This document shows, piece after piece, positions 32,102 to 41,235 of a DNA stretch of 44,313 nt. A program made the position numbers and the translations under genes. The DNA comes from Roseomonas sp. (GTDB lineage: Bacteria; Pseudomonadota; Alphaproteobacteria; Acetobacterales; Acetobacteraceae), in NCBI GenBank assembly GCA_020250005.1, contig JADCES010000196.1:1-44313 (forward strand), in the 5' to 3' direction. Each line of letters starts with the position of its first letter. The stretch's first letter is position 1. The notes below the pieces were generated by a model that was not told where the DNA came from, did no database searches, and saw only the letters and a program-made list of their open reading frames with translations.

Positions 32102-34402
32102 TTACAGGATGAAATCCGTCGCAGAAAGAACAGAAACTCCCTGGATCGCGATCTCAAAATCGGCGCGCGCATCACCATTCACATCGGCCTGTAGCACCCC
32201 ACCCGCGAAGCGAAGCTGCCCGGCAACCCTGGTGAAGACACCCCCACCAATAAAGGCAAAGGCCTGGTCACCAGAAACCCGCGAATTCGCATCAAGGGCG
32301 GCCAAGCCAATCCGATCGCCGTCGGCCCGGCTGAAATCGGTGATGAGATCACGGATCGACCCCGGCGAACTATCGGCCAGCGTGAGAAAGGTAAACGCGT
32401 CCGCCCCAGTACCGCCGGTCAATACATCCTGTCCTGCCCCACCGATAAGCCAATCATTGCCTGCCCCGCCGTCAAGCGTATCATTACCAATGAGACCCGA
32501 GAGCGAGTCATTGCCACCCGCGCCAACCAACCGGTCATTGCCAGCCTGCCCATTCAGGGTGTCATTGCCGCCAGCGCCGTTCAACGTATCATTGGCAGCA
32601 GTGCCATTCAGTATCCGATCAGCCTCCACCGCGGTCATGGTAAGATTGTAGCTTCCGGTAGATGCGCCGGACCCCTGCGCGCTCAGGTAATAGGTGCCGC
32701 TGGTAGTGGCCACGAAAGAAATTCGCGGATTTGTCCCTAGCGCGTCATCATTGAAGGCCAATTGCTGCCCAGTCGCGCCCAGCAGTCGCAAATAGCCGTT
32801 CAGGGATGAACCCGTTGCGGCGTCTGCCGCGAAACTATAGCGCCAGCCGGCAGTCAGGGTCAGTCGGAACCAATCCTGATCTCCGCTGAAATCAATGCTG
32901 GAGGCCTGCGCTGCGCCTGGGGAAAGCACGGCGGCCGTTGAGGCATTGCCGGCGATCCCGTCGATCAGCCCAGACACGCCAGGGACCGTATCCAGCAGCG
33001 CGCCAATATCAAGTCGCCCACCCGTCACCATCAGGCCGCCAAGCGATGGGGTTGCCGCTGCGCTGTTCAGCAGCGCGGCCCTGATCTCAGCCGCAGTCGC
33101 ATCCGGATGCTCTGCGGCATATAGCGCGACCGCACCGGTCACATGCGGTGTCGCCATGGAAGTCCCGCTCCAGGAACTGTAGCGTTCCCCATTCGGAAGG
33201 GTGGACACAATGCTCGACCCTGGAGCGGCAATATCCACCGTGGTCGCCCCGAAATTCGAGAAGGAGGAAAGGGCACCCGTGCTCGTGATGGACGCAACCG
33301 ATATCACGGCCTCATACCCGGCTAGGCTGGTTGTCGAGTAGTTGGCGGGAAATTGTGGTTGCAAATCATTGTTGCGGCTGGAATTGCCGGCCGCGGCAAC
33401 GAAAAGGATATCCTGCTGGGCGGCGCGCCCAATCGCTTCCTGCAGTGCCGCAGAAAAGCTCCCCCCGCCCCAGGAAGCATTCACCGCAATGAAGTCTTCG
33501 TCATCACTCGCGCGGATGGCGGCATCGGCGCAGTAATTCACGGCACTGACAGCCGAGGAGGTAAAGCCGGAACCCGAAGCCGAAAGGGTCTTCAGCGCAA
33601 CCATCTGGATGGTCCAATTAACCCCTGCAACGCCCCTTCCATTGCCGCCTATGCCACCGATTGTACCGCTGACATGCGAACCATGGCCGTGATCATCGAA
33701 AGGATCATTGTCGTTATTCACAAAATCCCAGCCGATCAGATCGTCGCCGTAGCCATTGCCATCTTCATCAACGCCGTTTTCCCAGCGCACATCATTCAGC
33801 AAATCGCCGGCGTCAATCCGGCCATTGCGGTTGTAGTCCATCACATAGGCGGCATTCGCCGCACCATTCAAATCACGGAAAGTGATCAGATCATCCGCAT
33901 CAATGTCGGAAAGGCTCGCCCGCAGGGTGGTCGGAATTTCGCGCTGATTGAGCCAAATATTCAAGTAAAGATCGGGATGCGTATAATCTATGCCCGTATC
34001 AATGACGCCCACAACGCAGGAGGTGGACCCTGTGGCCCCTTCTGCCCAGGCTTCGTTTGCCTGGCTGCCAAACGCGTTCTGCACCGGCCCCGTATCGCCC
34101 AGCATCCCCCACAGCATATTGTTGCTGTAGAAGAAATCATTGCTCACGACCGAGATGCTGATATCGGCTTCTTGCGCCAAATCGGCGGGGGGGGACGCTT
34201 CAACAGGCGGCGCCGCAAGCGCAGGCGGCGCTGATGTGGAGGGTATGGGCGTGGGGTTTTCCGCTATGAAGGCCGGTTCGGCCACGGCGATCGGTGCCAG
34301 CCACAAGCCTTCATCTGCCTCTCTCCCCTCAGGTTGGAAAGCGGCTTGATCCTGCGAATTCCAAATGAAGCGACGATGCATCATTGCGATGGTAAGATTC
34401 AT
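32102..34402 (-). CDS. Secreted subtilisin-family (S8) protease with PPC domain and RTX repeats
   Basis: 766 residues from the ATG at 34400-34402; the frame is open a little further upstream. There is no signal peptide. A Pro/Ala-rich stretch (about 48-75) precedes the S8 domain (about 125-445) with catalytic D135 (GVIDTGIDYTHPDL), H240 (DDHGHGSHVSG), oxyanion N340 (AAAGNSS) and S415 (SGTSMATPHV). Between D135 and H240 lies a long acidic insertion (about 148-236) with EF-hand-like loops. A PPC-type beta domain follows (about 500-590), then RTX nonapeptide repeats (about 598-667: GGNDTLNGQ, GNDRLVGAG and so on) and the conserved C-terminal export region. RTX repeats fold on binding calcium outside the cell. 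The adjacent ABC and HlyD genes are its probable exporter. Confidence 0.94.
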   Translation of the reverse strand: MNLTIAMMHRRFIWNSQDQAAFQPEGREADEGLWLAPIAVAEPAFIAENPTPIPSTSAPPALAAPPVEASPPADLAQEADISISVVSNDFFYSNNMLWGMLGDTGPVQNAFGSQANEAWAEGATGSTSCVVGVIDTGIDYTHPDLYLNIWLNQREIPTTLRASLSDIDADDLITFRDLNGAANAAYVMDYNRNGRIDAGDLLNDVRWENGVDEDGNGYGDDLIGWDFVNNDNDPFDDHGHGSHVSGTIGGIGGNGRGVAGVNWTIQMVALKTLSASGSGFTSSAVSAVNYCADAAIRASDDEDFIAVNASWGGGSFSAALQEAIGRAAQQDILFVAAAGNSSRNNDLQPQFPANYSTTSLAGYEAVISVASITSTGALSSFSNFGATTVDIAAPGSSIVSTLPNGERYSSWSGTSMATPHVTGAVALYAAEHPDATAAEIRAALLNSAAATPSLGGLMVTGGRLDIGALLDTVPGVSGLIDGIAGNASTAAVLSPGAAQASSIDFSGDQDWFRLTLTAGWRYSFAADAATGSSLNGYLRLLGATGQQLAFNDDALGTNPRISFVATTSGTYYLSAQGSGASTGSYNLTMTAVEADRILNGTAANDTLNGAGGNDTLNGQAGNDRLVGAGGNDSLSGLIGNDTLDGGAGNDWLIGGAGQDVLTGGTGADAFTFLTLADSSPGSIRDLITDFSRADGDRIGLAALDANSRVSGDQAFAFIGGGVFTRVAGQLRFAGGVLQADVNGDARADFEIAIQGVSVLSATDFIL
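32402..32611 (-). repeat. RTX calcium-binding nonapeptide repeat block
   Basis: About seven imperfect GGxGxDxUx units in the protease C-terminus, for example AGGNDTLNG, AGNDRLVGA, GGNDSLSGL, IGNDTLDGG and AGNDWLIGG. The DNA shows matching 27-bp periodicity. These are the standard mark of type I secretion substrates. Confidence 0.9.
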
Positions 34403-34772
34403 GACCCCAAGCCCCAACTGAAGTCCGTAGACGCTAGCGTGGCGCCCATGAACGAACCTTTAACGTGTCTCATACCTCAGAACGAAGAAAAAAAGGATGA
34501 TCCAAGTTTACTCCATCAGTGCCGGAACTTCAGCATGGAAAATGAGCGTCTCAGTCCTTTTTTGATACCAAACCATAAGGGGTCACAAAATCGGGGTCGC
34601 TCTCAAGCCCAGTTGTCTTGGCGGGACACTTTTCCACAATGGCCGGACGAAGCTGGCTGGCACAAAATACCCGCAGCAAACCAACTGCCTTGGTCGCTCC
34701 GTCAAGGTTTTTGTCGCATTCCCGCCATGGAGGTCCTATATCTCACGAAGACGATTCGCAGTTACGGACCCG
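34403..34772. other. 370-bp gap upstream of the protease and Nudix genes
   Basis: The two genes diverge here. The sequence is distinctly more A/T-rich than its surroundings around 34480-34620 (runs such as GAAGAAAAAAAGGATG), as expected for a promoter region. A plus-strand frame crosses the gap but its composition is not protein-like and it enters the Nudix gene out of frame. No clear -35/-10 pair with standard spacing stands out. Confidence 0.4.
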
Positions 34773-35315
34773 ATGACCCGCTTCATCCGCCAAATTCCCG
34801 AAGGCGACGACCGAGAGCGCTTGATGTGCCCCGATTGCGGGCATGTCGCCTATGAGAACCCGAAGGTGGTGGTGGGCAGCGTGGTCGCGGAAGGGGATCA
34901 CATCCTACTTTGCCGGCGCGCCATTGAACCCCGCGCCGGCTTTTGGACCATCCCCGCCGGCTATATGGAATTGGGCGAAACAGCCGAAGAAGGCGCGGCG
35001 CGGGAAGCCTGGGAAGAAGCCCGGTTACGCATTGCATTGGATGGGGTACTGGCGGTCTATTCCATCGCCCGCATCGGACAGGTGCAGGTGATTTTCCGCG
35101 CCCGTTTGGCCGAACCAGGCTTCGCGCCCGGCCCGGAAAGCCTTGAAATTGCTCGCTTTCATTGGTCCGAGATTCCCTGGGAGGAGCTTGCCTTCCCCTC
35201 CGTCCATTGGGCGTTGAAGGCTTGGCGGGATTCCGCCCATGGCGCCTTGCCGGCCGCCGCGTTGAACCCCCTGGAAGACAGGCGCGGCGTGCATCGCCTG
35301 CCGGTGGCCTCCTGA
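34773..35315 (+). CDS. Nudix hydrolase with N-terminal zinc-ribbon half
   Basis: Hydrolyses a nucleoside diphosphate linked to another group. 180 residues, [17 protein letters not shown], then C19-P-D-C22 with [13 protein letters not shown], a ribbon-type start as in NADH pyrophosphatase-like Nudix proteins, though only one CxxC pair is present. The Nudix box spans 63-85 ([20 protein letters not shown]): G63, E69, R77-E78 and E81-E82 are all present, but the late Gly is R84. Metal-binding glutamates are intact, so activity is likely. Substrate unknown. The stop overlaps the next start as TGATG, so the small secreted protein is translationally coupled. Confidence 0.92.
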   Translation: MTRFIRQIPEGDDRERLMCPDCGHVAYENPKVVVGSVVAEGDHILLCRRAIEPRAGFWTIPAGYMELGETAEEGAAREAWEEARLRIALDGVLAVYSIARIGQVQVIFRARLAEPGFAPGPESLEIARFHWSEIPWEELAFPSVHWALKAWRDSAHGALPAAALNPLEDRRGVHRLPVAS

Positions 35316-35716
35316 TGTTGGGGCGTCGCGGGCTGCTGACTGGGCTGCTGCTGACCCTCGGGGCGGGATCGGCCTTGGCACAAAACACGACGCCAAGCGT
35401 CACGCGCCCCAACGCGCCCCGCCCCGCTGCATCGCCCGTGCCTCCGCGTAACCCTGAGCTGCGCCGCCAACGCCGGCAGGCTGAGAAAATCGTCACCGCC
35501 CCGGAACCCCATGGCAAACCCGCCCCTGTCCCCAATCGCGACATTGAGCCCCCGCGCGGGCTGAATGAGCCGCCACGCGCGAGCCTCAGCCCCACCCTCA
35601 TCCACCCGGAAGCGGCTCAGCCGCATTTGGGCCGGTCAGGCTTTGCCGTGCAGGCGCAAGAAGATCGGCTGCTCCGCCAACCCGCGCCAGGCGCACGGCT
35701 GAACGTTCCTTTTTAG
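35315..35716 (+). CDS. Small secreted proline/arginine-rich protein, unknown function
   Basis: 133 residues from ATG 35315, overlapping the Nudix stop by one base. [20 protein letters not shown] with a following LAQ is a signal peptide with a Tat-like RR pair. The mature part is Pro-, Arg- and Gln-rich and looks disordered (ten or more Pro in the first 60 residues), without domains I can name. No Cys occurs. Codon choice is as in neighbouring genes, and overlap with the Nudix gene supports it being real. It is convergent with the BolA gene (2 bp between them). Confidence 0.6.
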   Translation: MLGRRGLLTGLLLTLGAGSALAQNTTPSVTRPNAPRPAASPVPPRNPELRRQRRQAEKIVTAPEPHGKPAPVPNRDIEPPRGLNEPPRASLSPTLIHPEAAQPHLGRSGFAVQAQEDRLLRQPAPGARLNVPF

Positions 35717-35718
35717 GG

Positions 35719-35994
35719 CTAACGAGCCTCCTCAGGGCTTTGCAGCCTGAGCGCCAGCGCATGCAACCCTGTGGCGAATTCGCCCGCCAAAGCCTCATGC
35801 ACCGCGCGGGACCGCGCGACGCGCGACATCCCCGCAAAACCCGCCGAGACCATATGCACGGAATAATGCGTCTCACCCCCCGGGCTTGCGCCGGCATGGC
35901 CGGCATGGCGGGCGCTGTCATCGGTGATCTCAAGCAAGGCAGGCTGAAAGCGCGCTTCCAGGGCCTGTCTTATGCGGTCAAGACGTTGGGTCAT
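35719..35994 (-). CDS. BolA family protein
   Basis: 91 residues, MTQRLDRIRQALEARFQPAL, with the BolA fold marks: HAGHAGASPGGETHYSVHMV and the helix-turn RVARSRAVHEALAGEF followed by GLHALALRL. BolA proteins pair with monothiol glutaredoxins in iron-sulfur trafficking or act as transcription regulators. The conserved His in AVHEAL, near the site that shares an Fe-S cluster with Grx, is present. It lies divergent from a J-domain gene, with the cobS-cobT pair beyond, a grouping seen widely in Alphaproteobacteria. Confidence 0.92.
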   Translation of the reverse strand: MTQRLDRIRQALEARFQPALLEITDDSARHAGHAGASPGGETHYSVHMVSAGFAGMSRVARSRAVHEALAGEFATGLHALALRLQSPEEAR

Positions 35995-36077
35995 GGGGCG
36001 TTTTTCCGCGTTTGTGACTTTTTTGCCAAGCCCTTATCTGCCTTGCGGCTTGGCGCGACCACCCCCATAAAGCCTTG

Positions 36078-36662
36078 ATGTTCGCGCGCAAACGACGCAA
36101 GGCCTATGCCCCGGATGACGCAGCGCCCCCTGGGCGGCTTTGCGATGCGCCGGATTGCGCCGAGCCCGGCCAATATCGTGCGCCCCGGGACCGGTCCCTG
36201 CGCGATTTCCACTGGTTCTGCCTGGATCATGTGCGCGCCTATAATGCCAGTTGGGATTTCTATAAGGGCATGGGCCCGGATGAGATCGAGGCGTGTCTCC
36301 GCGCCGATACCTCCTGGCAGCGCCCCACCTGGCCGCTGGGCCGGATTGGCGGTTCCGGCCGCTTTGACCCTGAAATCCTGCGCGACCCGCTCGGCGTGCT
36401 GGGCGCAGAAGCCCCAAGCCCGCGCCGCCCGCCGCCGGAAAGCGCCGCGCCCCCGGAACTCCGCGCCGCGCTTGATCTTCTGGGTCTCAAATGGCCCTTG
36501 GATTCAGCGGAATTGCGCGCCCGCTACAAGGATCTTGCGAAGCAGCACCACCCCGATGCCACCGGCGGCGACAAGCAGGCTGAGGAGCGTTTGAAGGATA
36601 TCAACCGCGCCTATAGCCTGCTGAAACACCGCCTCGCGAAACAACCTGCGCCCGCCGGGTAG
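36078..36662 (+). CDS. J-domain protein with N-terminal Cys/His motif
   Basis: 194 residues from ATG 36078 (a TTG three bases earlier is less likely). The N-terminal part has C22-x4-C27 and, after DFHWF, C48-x2-H51, a possible small zinc site conserved in context (WFCLDHVRAYNASWDFYKGM). A Pro-rich linker (112-126) leads to a J domain at the C-terminus (128-188) with the HPD tripeptide at 158-160 (LAKQHHPDATGG) and the DINRAYSLLK helix. J domains stimulate the ATPase of DnaK-type chaperones. Having the J domain at the C-terminus with no G/F region means it is a type III co-chaperone with a dedicated client. It precedes cobS by 59 bp. Confidence 0.92.
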   Translation: MFARKRRKAYAPDDAAPPGRLCDAPDCAEPGQYRAPRDRSLRDFHWFCLDHVRAYNASWDFYKGMGPDEIEACLRADTSWQRPTWPLGRIGGSGRFDPEILRDPLGVLGAEAPSPRRPPPESAAPPELRAALDLLGLKWPLDSAELRARYKDLAKQHHPDATGGDKQAEERLKDINRAYSLLKHRLAKQPAPAG

Positions 36663-36721
36663 CCGGATTGGCATTACCGGCCTAAACTCCCCTTTTCCCA
36701 ATGCACGGAACCTGACACGCG

Positions 36722-37729
36722 ATGAACAAAATCGCCCCTATTGCCGATATCAAGCCGACTTCGGCGATTTCTGCCCCGGATACCACCGTCAAGGCGCGTG
36801 AGGCCTTTGGCGTGGATGTGGATATGGATGTGCCCGCCTTTTCGGTGCGCACGGAACATGTGCCCGAAATTGACACCAGCTACCGCTTCGACAAGGAAAC
36901 GACGCTGGCCATTATTGCGGGCTTTGCCTTCAATCGCCGCGTGATGATCCAGGGCTATCACGGCACCGGGAAATCAACCCATATCGAACAGGTTGCTGCT
37001 CGGCTGAATTGGCCTTGCATTCGCGTCAATCTGGACAGCCACATCAGCCGTATTGACCTGATCGGCAAGGACGCCATCGTGCTGAAGGATGGCCAGCAGG
37101 TCACGGAATTCCGCGAAGGCATCCTGCCCTGGGCGCTGCAACACCCCTGCGCTTTGGTATTCGATGAATATGATGCCGGCCGCCCGGATGTGATGTTCGT
37201 CATCCAACGCGTGCTGGAAGTGGAAGGCAAGCTGACGCTGCTCGATCAAAGCCGCGTCATTCGCCCCAACCCGTATTTCCGGCTTTTCGCCACGGCGAAT
37301 ACCGTCGGGCTTGGCGATACCACCGGGCTTTATCATGGCACGCAGCAGATCAATCAGGGCCAGATGGACCGCTGGAACATCGTCGCCACCCTGAACTACC
37401 TGCCGCATAAGCAGGAAACCGAAATCGTGCTGGCGAAGCTTGGTGCCGAGGGTGACGCCAAGATGAAGAAGCAGGTGGAAGCCATGGTGGCATTGGCGGA
37501 TCTGACCCGCGCCGGCTTCATCGCGGGCGATATCAGCACCGTCATGTCGCCGCGCACTGTCATCACCTGGGCCGATAATGCCAAGATTTTTGGTGATGTC
37601 GGCTTTGCCTTCCGCCTTTCCTTCCTGAACAAATGCGATGAGGCGGAACGCAGCACGGTCGCTGAATACTACCAGCGCTGCTTCAATGAGGAATTGCCCT
37701 CAGGGTCGATGCTCCGCAAGGCGGGCTGA
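36722..37729 (+). CDS. cobS: Cobaltochelatase subunit CobS
   Basis: AAA+ ATPase of the aerobic cobalt chelatase (CobN-CobS-CobT), which puts Co into hydrogenobyrinate a,c-diamide on the way to cobalamin. 335 residues beginning [14 protein letters not shown]. Walker A is GYHGTGKST (78-86), Walker [11 protein letters not shown] (144-153), sensor [12 protein letters not shown] and arginine-finger region [12 protein letters not shown]. Size is that of CobS, not a magnesium chelatase BchI. It is followed by cobT after 57 bp; cobN is not in the window. No cobalamin riboswitch was seen in the 59-bp upstream gap. Confidence 0.96.
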   Translation: MNKIAPIADIKPTSAISAPDTTVKAREAFGVDVDMDVPAFSVRTEHVPEIDTSYRFDKETTLAIIAGFAFNRRVMIQGYHGTGKSTHIEQVAARLNWPCIRVNLDSHISRIDLIGKDAIVLKDGQQVTEFREGILPWALQHPCALVFDEYDAGRPDVMFVIQRVLEVEGKLTLLDQSRVIRPNPYFRLFATANTVGLGDTTGLYHGTQQINQGQMDRWNIVATLNYLPHKQETEIVLAKLGAEGDAKMKKQVEAMVALADLTRAGFIAGDISTVMSPRTVITWADNAKIFGDVGFAFRLSFLNKCDEAERSTVAEYYQRCFNEELPSGSMLRKAG

Positions 37730-37786
37730 ACCCAGTAACGGCGGCGTCAGCCCCTGGCGCCGCCATTGCATGCCAGAGAGAGTAAC

Positions 37787-39661
37787 ATGAGCGGCAAGCA
37801 GGATCTGACCCGGCAGGAAGAATTCAAGCGCGCCACCGCGGGCGTTTTGCGCGCCATGGCGCATGCCGATGCGGAAGTGCAGGTAGCCTTTCAACCTGGG
37901 CCTTCCGGGGTTGCAGGCAAGCGCGTGCGCCTGCCGCTGCCAACCCGCGCTTTGCCTGCCAATGAGATGGCGAAGCTCCGCGGTGCGGCGGATGCCGCTG
38001 CGCTCAAGCTCCGCCACCATGATGAAGCGCTGCACGCCAGCCGCATTCCAACGCGGCGCGAAGCCAAAGAAGTGTTTGACGCGCTTGAACAGGTGCGCGT
38101 GGAGGCGGTGGGATCGCGCCACATGGCCGGCGTCGCCGCCAATCTGCGCGCCAAGCTTGTCGAAGAATGCGAAGCCGAAGGCTATGACCGCATGACGCGC
38201 AAGGACCAGATGCCGCTGCCGGCGGCGCTTGGCCTGATTGCGCGTGAACGCCTGACTGGCGAAGCCGCACCGGAAGCCGCGCATCGCGTGCTTGACCTGT
38301 GGCGCGACACGATTGGTGAGGATGCCGAAAAGGCCCTGACCGAAATGACGGATACGGCGGAAGACCAAGGCGCATTCGCCCGCGCCGCACGCAAGCTGCT
38401 GACCGCGCTCGACCTCGCTGAGGCTGAGATGGAAGCGGAAAGCGAACAGCAGGACGAAGAAGGCGAAGAAGGCGGCGAAAGCACGCCCCAGCAGGACCAA
38501 TCCGGCGAAGGGCAAAGCCAATCCGAACAGGAAGATGAAATGCTCGGCGCCCAGCCCGAGCAGATGCAGGGCGAAGCATCCGAAGAAGAAGCCGAAGAAT
38601 CCGAAGAAGATGGCGCCGCAGCCGATGGCGATGACAAGCCAGGTGGCCCGCAGCAGCGCCGCGAAGTGCCGCAGGTGGATGACACCACGCGCTACCACGC
38701 CTTCACCTCGCAATTCGATGAGGTGGTGGCCGCCGATGATCTTTGCGATCCGGATGAATTGACGCGGCTGCGCCAACAGCTTGACCAGCAGCTTTCCCAT
38801 TTGCAGGGCGTTGTCTCCAAACTCGCCAATCGGCTCCAGCGGCGTTTGCTGGCGCAACAACAGCGCGCCTGGGATTTCGATCTGGAAGAAGGCATTCTGG
38901 ATGTCGCGCGCCTGGCGCGCATTGTCGCCAACCCAACCCATTCGCTGTCCTATAAGCGTGAGCGGGAGACGGATTTCCGCGACACGGTAGTCACGCTGCT
39001 GATTGACAATTCGGGTTCCATGCGCGGGCGCCCGATTACCGTTGCCGCCATGTGCAGCGATATCCTGGCGCGCACTTTGGAACGCTGCGCGGTCAAAACC
39101 GAAATCCTTGGTTTTACGACGCGCGCCTGGAAGGGCGGGCAAAGCCGCGAACGCTGGGTGGCGGAAGGCAAGGCGCGTAATCCGGGCCGGCTGAATGATC
39201 TGCGCCACGTGATCTACAAGCCCGCCGATGCGCCCTGGCGGCGTGCGCGCAAAAACCTCGGCCTCATGCTGCGCGAAGGCCTGCTCAAGGAAAACATTGA
39301 TGGTGAGGCTTTGGAATGGGCCTATAAGCGCATCCTCGCGCGGCCTGAACATCGCCGCATCCTGATGGTGATTTCCGATGGCGCGCCGGTGGATGACAGC
39401 ACGCTTTCGGTCAATCCTGGCAATTACCTGGAACGGCATTTGCGCAAAGTGATTGGCGAGATTGAAGGCCGCGGCGCGGTGGAATTGGTCGCGATTGGCA
39501 TCGGCCATGATGTGACGCGCTATTACCGCCGCGCGGTGACGATTGTGGATGCCGAAGAATTGGGCGGCACCATGATGAAGAAGCTCGCCGAGTTGTTCGA
39601 TGAAGACGCGGCGGAAGCCTGGCAGCGGAGCGCGGCTGAGCGTTCCGCCATGGTGGCGTGA
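37787..39661 (+). CDS. cobT: Cobaltochelatase subunit CobT
   Basis: Partner of CobS in cobalt insertion. 624 residues from ATG 37787 (AGAGAGAG upstream). The N-domain (1-210) is mostly helical; residues about 212-285 are a strongly acidic low-complexity region (many Glu, Gln, Asp), a standard CobT trait; the C-terminal von Willebrand A domain starts about 398 with the MIDAS motif DNSGS (D407-S411), and [14 protein letters not shown] is the second metal region. The end [16 protein letters not shown] is as in other CobT proteins. Gene order cobS-cobT and an esterase-like gene 16 bp behind recur across Alphaproteobacteria. Confidence 0.96.
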   Translation: MSGKQDLTRQEEFKRATAGVLRAMAHADAEVQVAFQPGPSGVAGKRVRLPLPTRALPANEMAKLRGAADAAALKLRHHDEALHASRIPTRREAKEVFDALEQVRVEAVGSRHMAGVAANLRAKLVEECEAEGYDRMTRKDQMPLPAALGLIARERLTGEAAPEAAHRVLDLWRDTIGEDAEKALTEMTDTAEDQGAFARAARKLLTALDLAEAEMEAESEQQDEEGEEGGESTPQQDQSGEGQSQSEQEDEMLGAQPEQMQGEASEEEAEESEEDGAAADGDDKPGGPQQRREVPQVDDTTRYHAFTSQFDEVVAADDLCDPDELTRLRQQLDQQLSHLQGVVSKLANRLQRRLLAQQQRAWDFDLEEGILDVARLARIVANPTHSLSYKRERETDFRDTVVTLLIDNSGSMRGRPITVAAMCSDILARTLERCAVKTEILGFTTRAWKGGQSRERWVAEGKARNPGRLNDLRHVIYKPADAPWRRARKNLGLMLREGLLKENIDGEALEWAYKRILARPEHRRILMVISDGAPVDDSTLSVNPGNYLERHLRKVIGEIEGRGAVELVAIGIGHDVTRYYRRAVTIVDAEELGGTMMKKLAELFDEDAAEAWQRSAAERSAMVA

Positions 39662-39677
39662 CGCGCTGAAGGCACCA

Positions 39678-40634
39678 ATGGCGCCGGCGCCTTTGCTGTC
39701 GCGCCGTGCCCTGCTTGCCGCTTGTCTCGCTGCAAGCGCGCCACCAGCCTTGGCGCAAAATGCCGCGCAGCCTTTTGCGCTGTCCGATATCCCCGGACCC
39801 CTGCGCCCGCTTGGTGGGCTGGTGATTGACGCAAAAGCCTTGGGCGGTGGCGGTTTTTCCGCGGCGCATCTGGCGCAGGATTTGACCCTGACCCTGATCA
39901 GTGATCGCGGCCACTGGGCCGAAGCGCGGCTGCTGCTGGAGGACTTGGCGCCGATTGGTCTCGCGCCCCTCCGCCACGGGCCTTTGCGCGATGAGGTCGG
40001 GCGGGCTTTGCCGCGCGGTTTTGCCACCGATGCCGAAGCGCTGGCGCGTCTGCCCGATGGGACCTGGCTGGTGGCCTTTGAACGACGCCATCGCATCCGC
40101 GCCTATCGCCAATGGGATGGGCCGGGCGCTTATGTCGCGCCGCCGCCGGGCCTGGACAACGCGCCGGCAAATGGCGGGCTGGAAAGCCTGGCCGTGCTGC
40201 CAGATGGCCAGCTTTTCGCCATTGCGGAGACCTTCACCCCACCTGACCGCCCTGAATTGCGCCATGCCTGGCTTGGTGCGCCGGGGCGCTGGGTGCCACT
40301 TTATTGGCAGCCCGCGCCTGGCTTTCACCCGACCGATGCGGCCATCCTGCCTGATGGCAGCGCACTGGTTATGGAACGGCGCTTCAGCCTTTTGGGCGGC
40401 TTTGCCGCGCGGTTGGTGCGCACCGCACCGGATGCGCTGCGCTTGGCACGCGAAGGCGTGGTGCTGACGGGTGAGACGATCCTGACTTTGGATGATGCGC
40501 CCTTGCCTTCCGAGAATTGGGAAGCCGTGGCGGTAACGCGCTATGGCGATCAGACGCTGGTGGCGCTGATATCCGATGACAATGAAAGCATGCTGCAACG
40601 CAGTCTCTTGCTGCTGTTTGCTTGGCGGAAGTGA
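39678..40634 (+). CDS. Secreted esterase-like/phytase-like beta-propeller protein
   Basis: 318 residues from ATG 39678, 16 bp after cobT. The leader MAPAPLLSRRALLAACLAAS ending PPALAQ is Tat-type (SRRALLAA), so the folded protein goes to the periplasm. The body matches the family annotated as esterase-like activity of phytase: ISDRGHWAEARL, ALARLPDGTWLVAFERRHRI, GLESLAVLPDGQLFAIAE, HPTDAAILPDGSALVMERRF and VALISDDNESM. The repeated LPDG turns reflect blades of a propeller. The catalytic residues are not defined for the family, so phosphatase activity is unproven. It often follows cobST without a known role in cobalamin synthesis. Confidence 0.88.
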   Translation: MAPAPLLSRRALLAACLAASAPPALAQNAAQPFALSDIPGPLRPLGGLVIDAKALGGGGFSAAHLAQDLTLTLISDRGHWAEARLLLEDLAPIGLAPLRHGPLRDEVGRALPRGFATDAEALARLPDGTWLVAFERRHRIRAYRQWDGPGAYVAPPPGLDNAPANGGLESLAVLPDGQLFAIAETFTPPDRPELRHAWLGAPGRWVPLYWQPAPGFHPTDAAILPDGSALVMERRFSLLGGFAARLVRTAPDALRLAREGVVLTGETILTLDDAPLPSENWEAVAVTRYGDQTLVALISDDNESMLQRSLLLLFAWRK

Positions 40635-40705
40635 GGCTTCATGGCGGCCTCGGCGATGGGCTTGAGCGAAGCGACGAAAATCGCATAGCGCCACGCCGCG
40701 CAGCT

Positions 40706-41209
40706 TCAGTCGGTCATGATCAGCGCCCAATAGCGCCCAAAGGCAGAATGGGGCGCCGGTGCCATGGCAAGCCCCATGCGGCGCAAGCCTGGCTGCAGCA
40801 TATTCTGCCGATGGCCGGCAGAAAGGCTCCAGGCGGTGATCGCCTCCGCCGGGGTTTCCTGGCCCGCGGCGATATTCTCAATCGCCATGCCTGGCGCCTG
40901 ACCAGCCCCCATGAGCCGCGCGGCGAGACTGCCCTGCACCTCATGGCTCAGTTGATCCGCCTGCGCCATGGCAAGCGCCTGCTCAGCCGCCAGACGCTGC
41001 AAGCCTTCATCCGTGGCAATGGCGCCCCGCCTATTCGCCATCCGCAGCTGAGAGATCATCGCCGCCGCCAGCGCGGCACCTTCGGTCATGGTGTGAAGTT
41101 CGGCCGCGCTGACCTGCCGCGCAGAAGATGGCGCCTCGGCGCAGGCAGGGATGGCCGGGATCAGGCAGAAAAAGCCGCGCCTGCTGAGGCAATATCCCAA
41201 ACCCGCCAT
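40706..41209 (-). CDS. Secreted CAP-domain (SCP/PR-1-like) protein
   Basis: 167 residues from the ATG at 41207-41209. The leader (LSRRGFFCLIPAIPACAEA) has a Tat-like SRRGFF; the Cys at residue 23 is not in a good lipobox, so cleavage after AEA is favoured. The CAP domain shows ADQLSHEVQGSLAARLM, AIENIAAGQETPAEAI and WSLSAGHRQNMLQPGLRRMG, with the cavity residues H (DQLSH), E (AIEN) and H (AGHRQN). Bacterial members are secreted and mostly uncharacterised; some bind lipids or cell wall. It is convergent with the phytase-like gene and shares a direction with the receptor gene that starts at 42207. Confidence 0.88.
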   Translation of the reverse strand: MAGLGYCLSRRGFFCLIPAIPACAEAPSSARQVSAAELHTMTEGAALAAAMISQLRMANRRGAIATDEGLQRLAAEQALAMAQADQLSHEVQGSLAARLMGAGQAPGMAIENIAAGQETPAEAITAWSLSAGHRQNMLQPGLRRMGLAMAPAPHSAFGRYWALIMTD

Positions 41210-41235
41210 GCTGCTGTGCTGACCGCCCGCCGCTT

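Noticed and set aside
34334-34855. 173-codon plus-strand frame crossing the protease/Nudix gap
   Set aside because: It begins inside the protease gene on the other strand and ends inside the Nudix gene in another frame, with no recognisable domain or ribosome-binding site.
38420-38640. Acidic repeat inside cobT as a repeat element
   Set aside because: The GAA-rich DNA reflects the Glu/Gln-rich low-complexity segment normal in CobT, not a mobile or tandem repeat.
37700-40096. 798-codon minus-strand open frame
   Set aside because: Antisense to cobT and the phytase-like gene. Its product is low-complexity (Arg, Ser, Ala, Phe runs mirroring the acidic CobT repeats) and has no domain.
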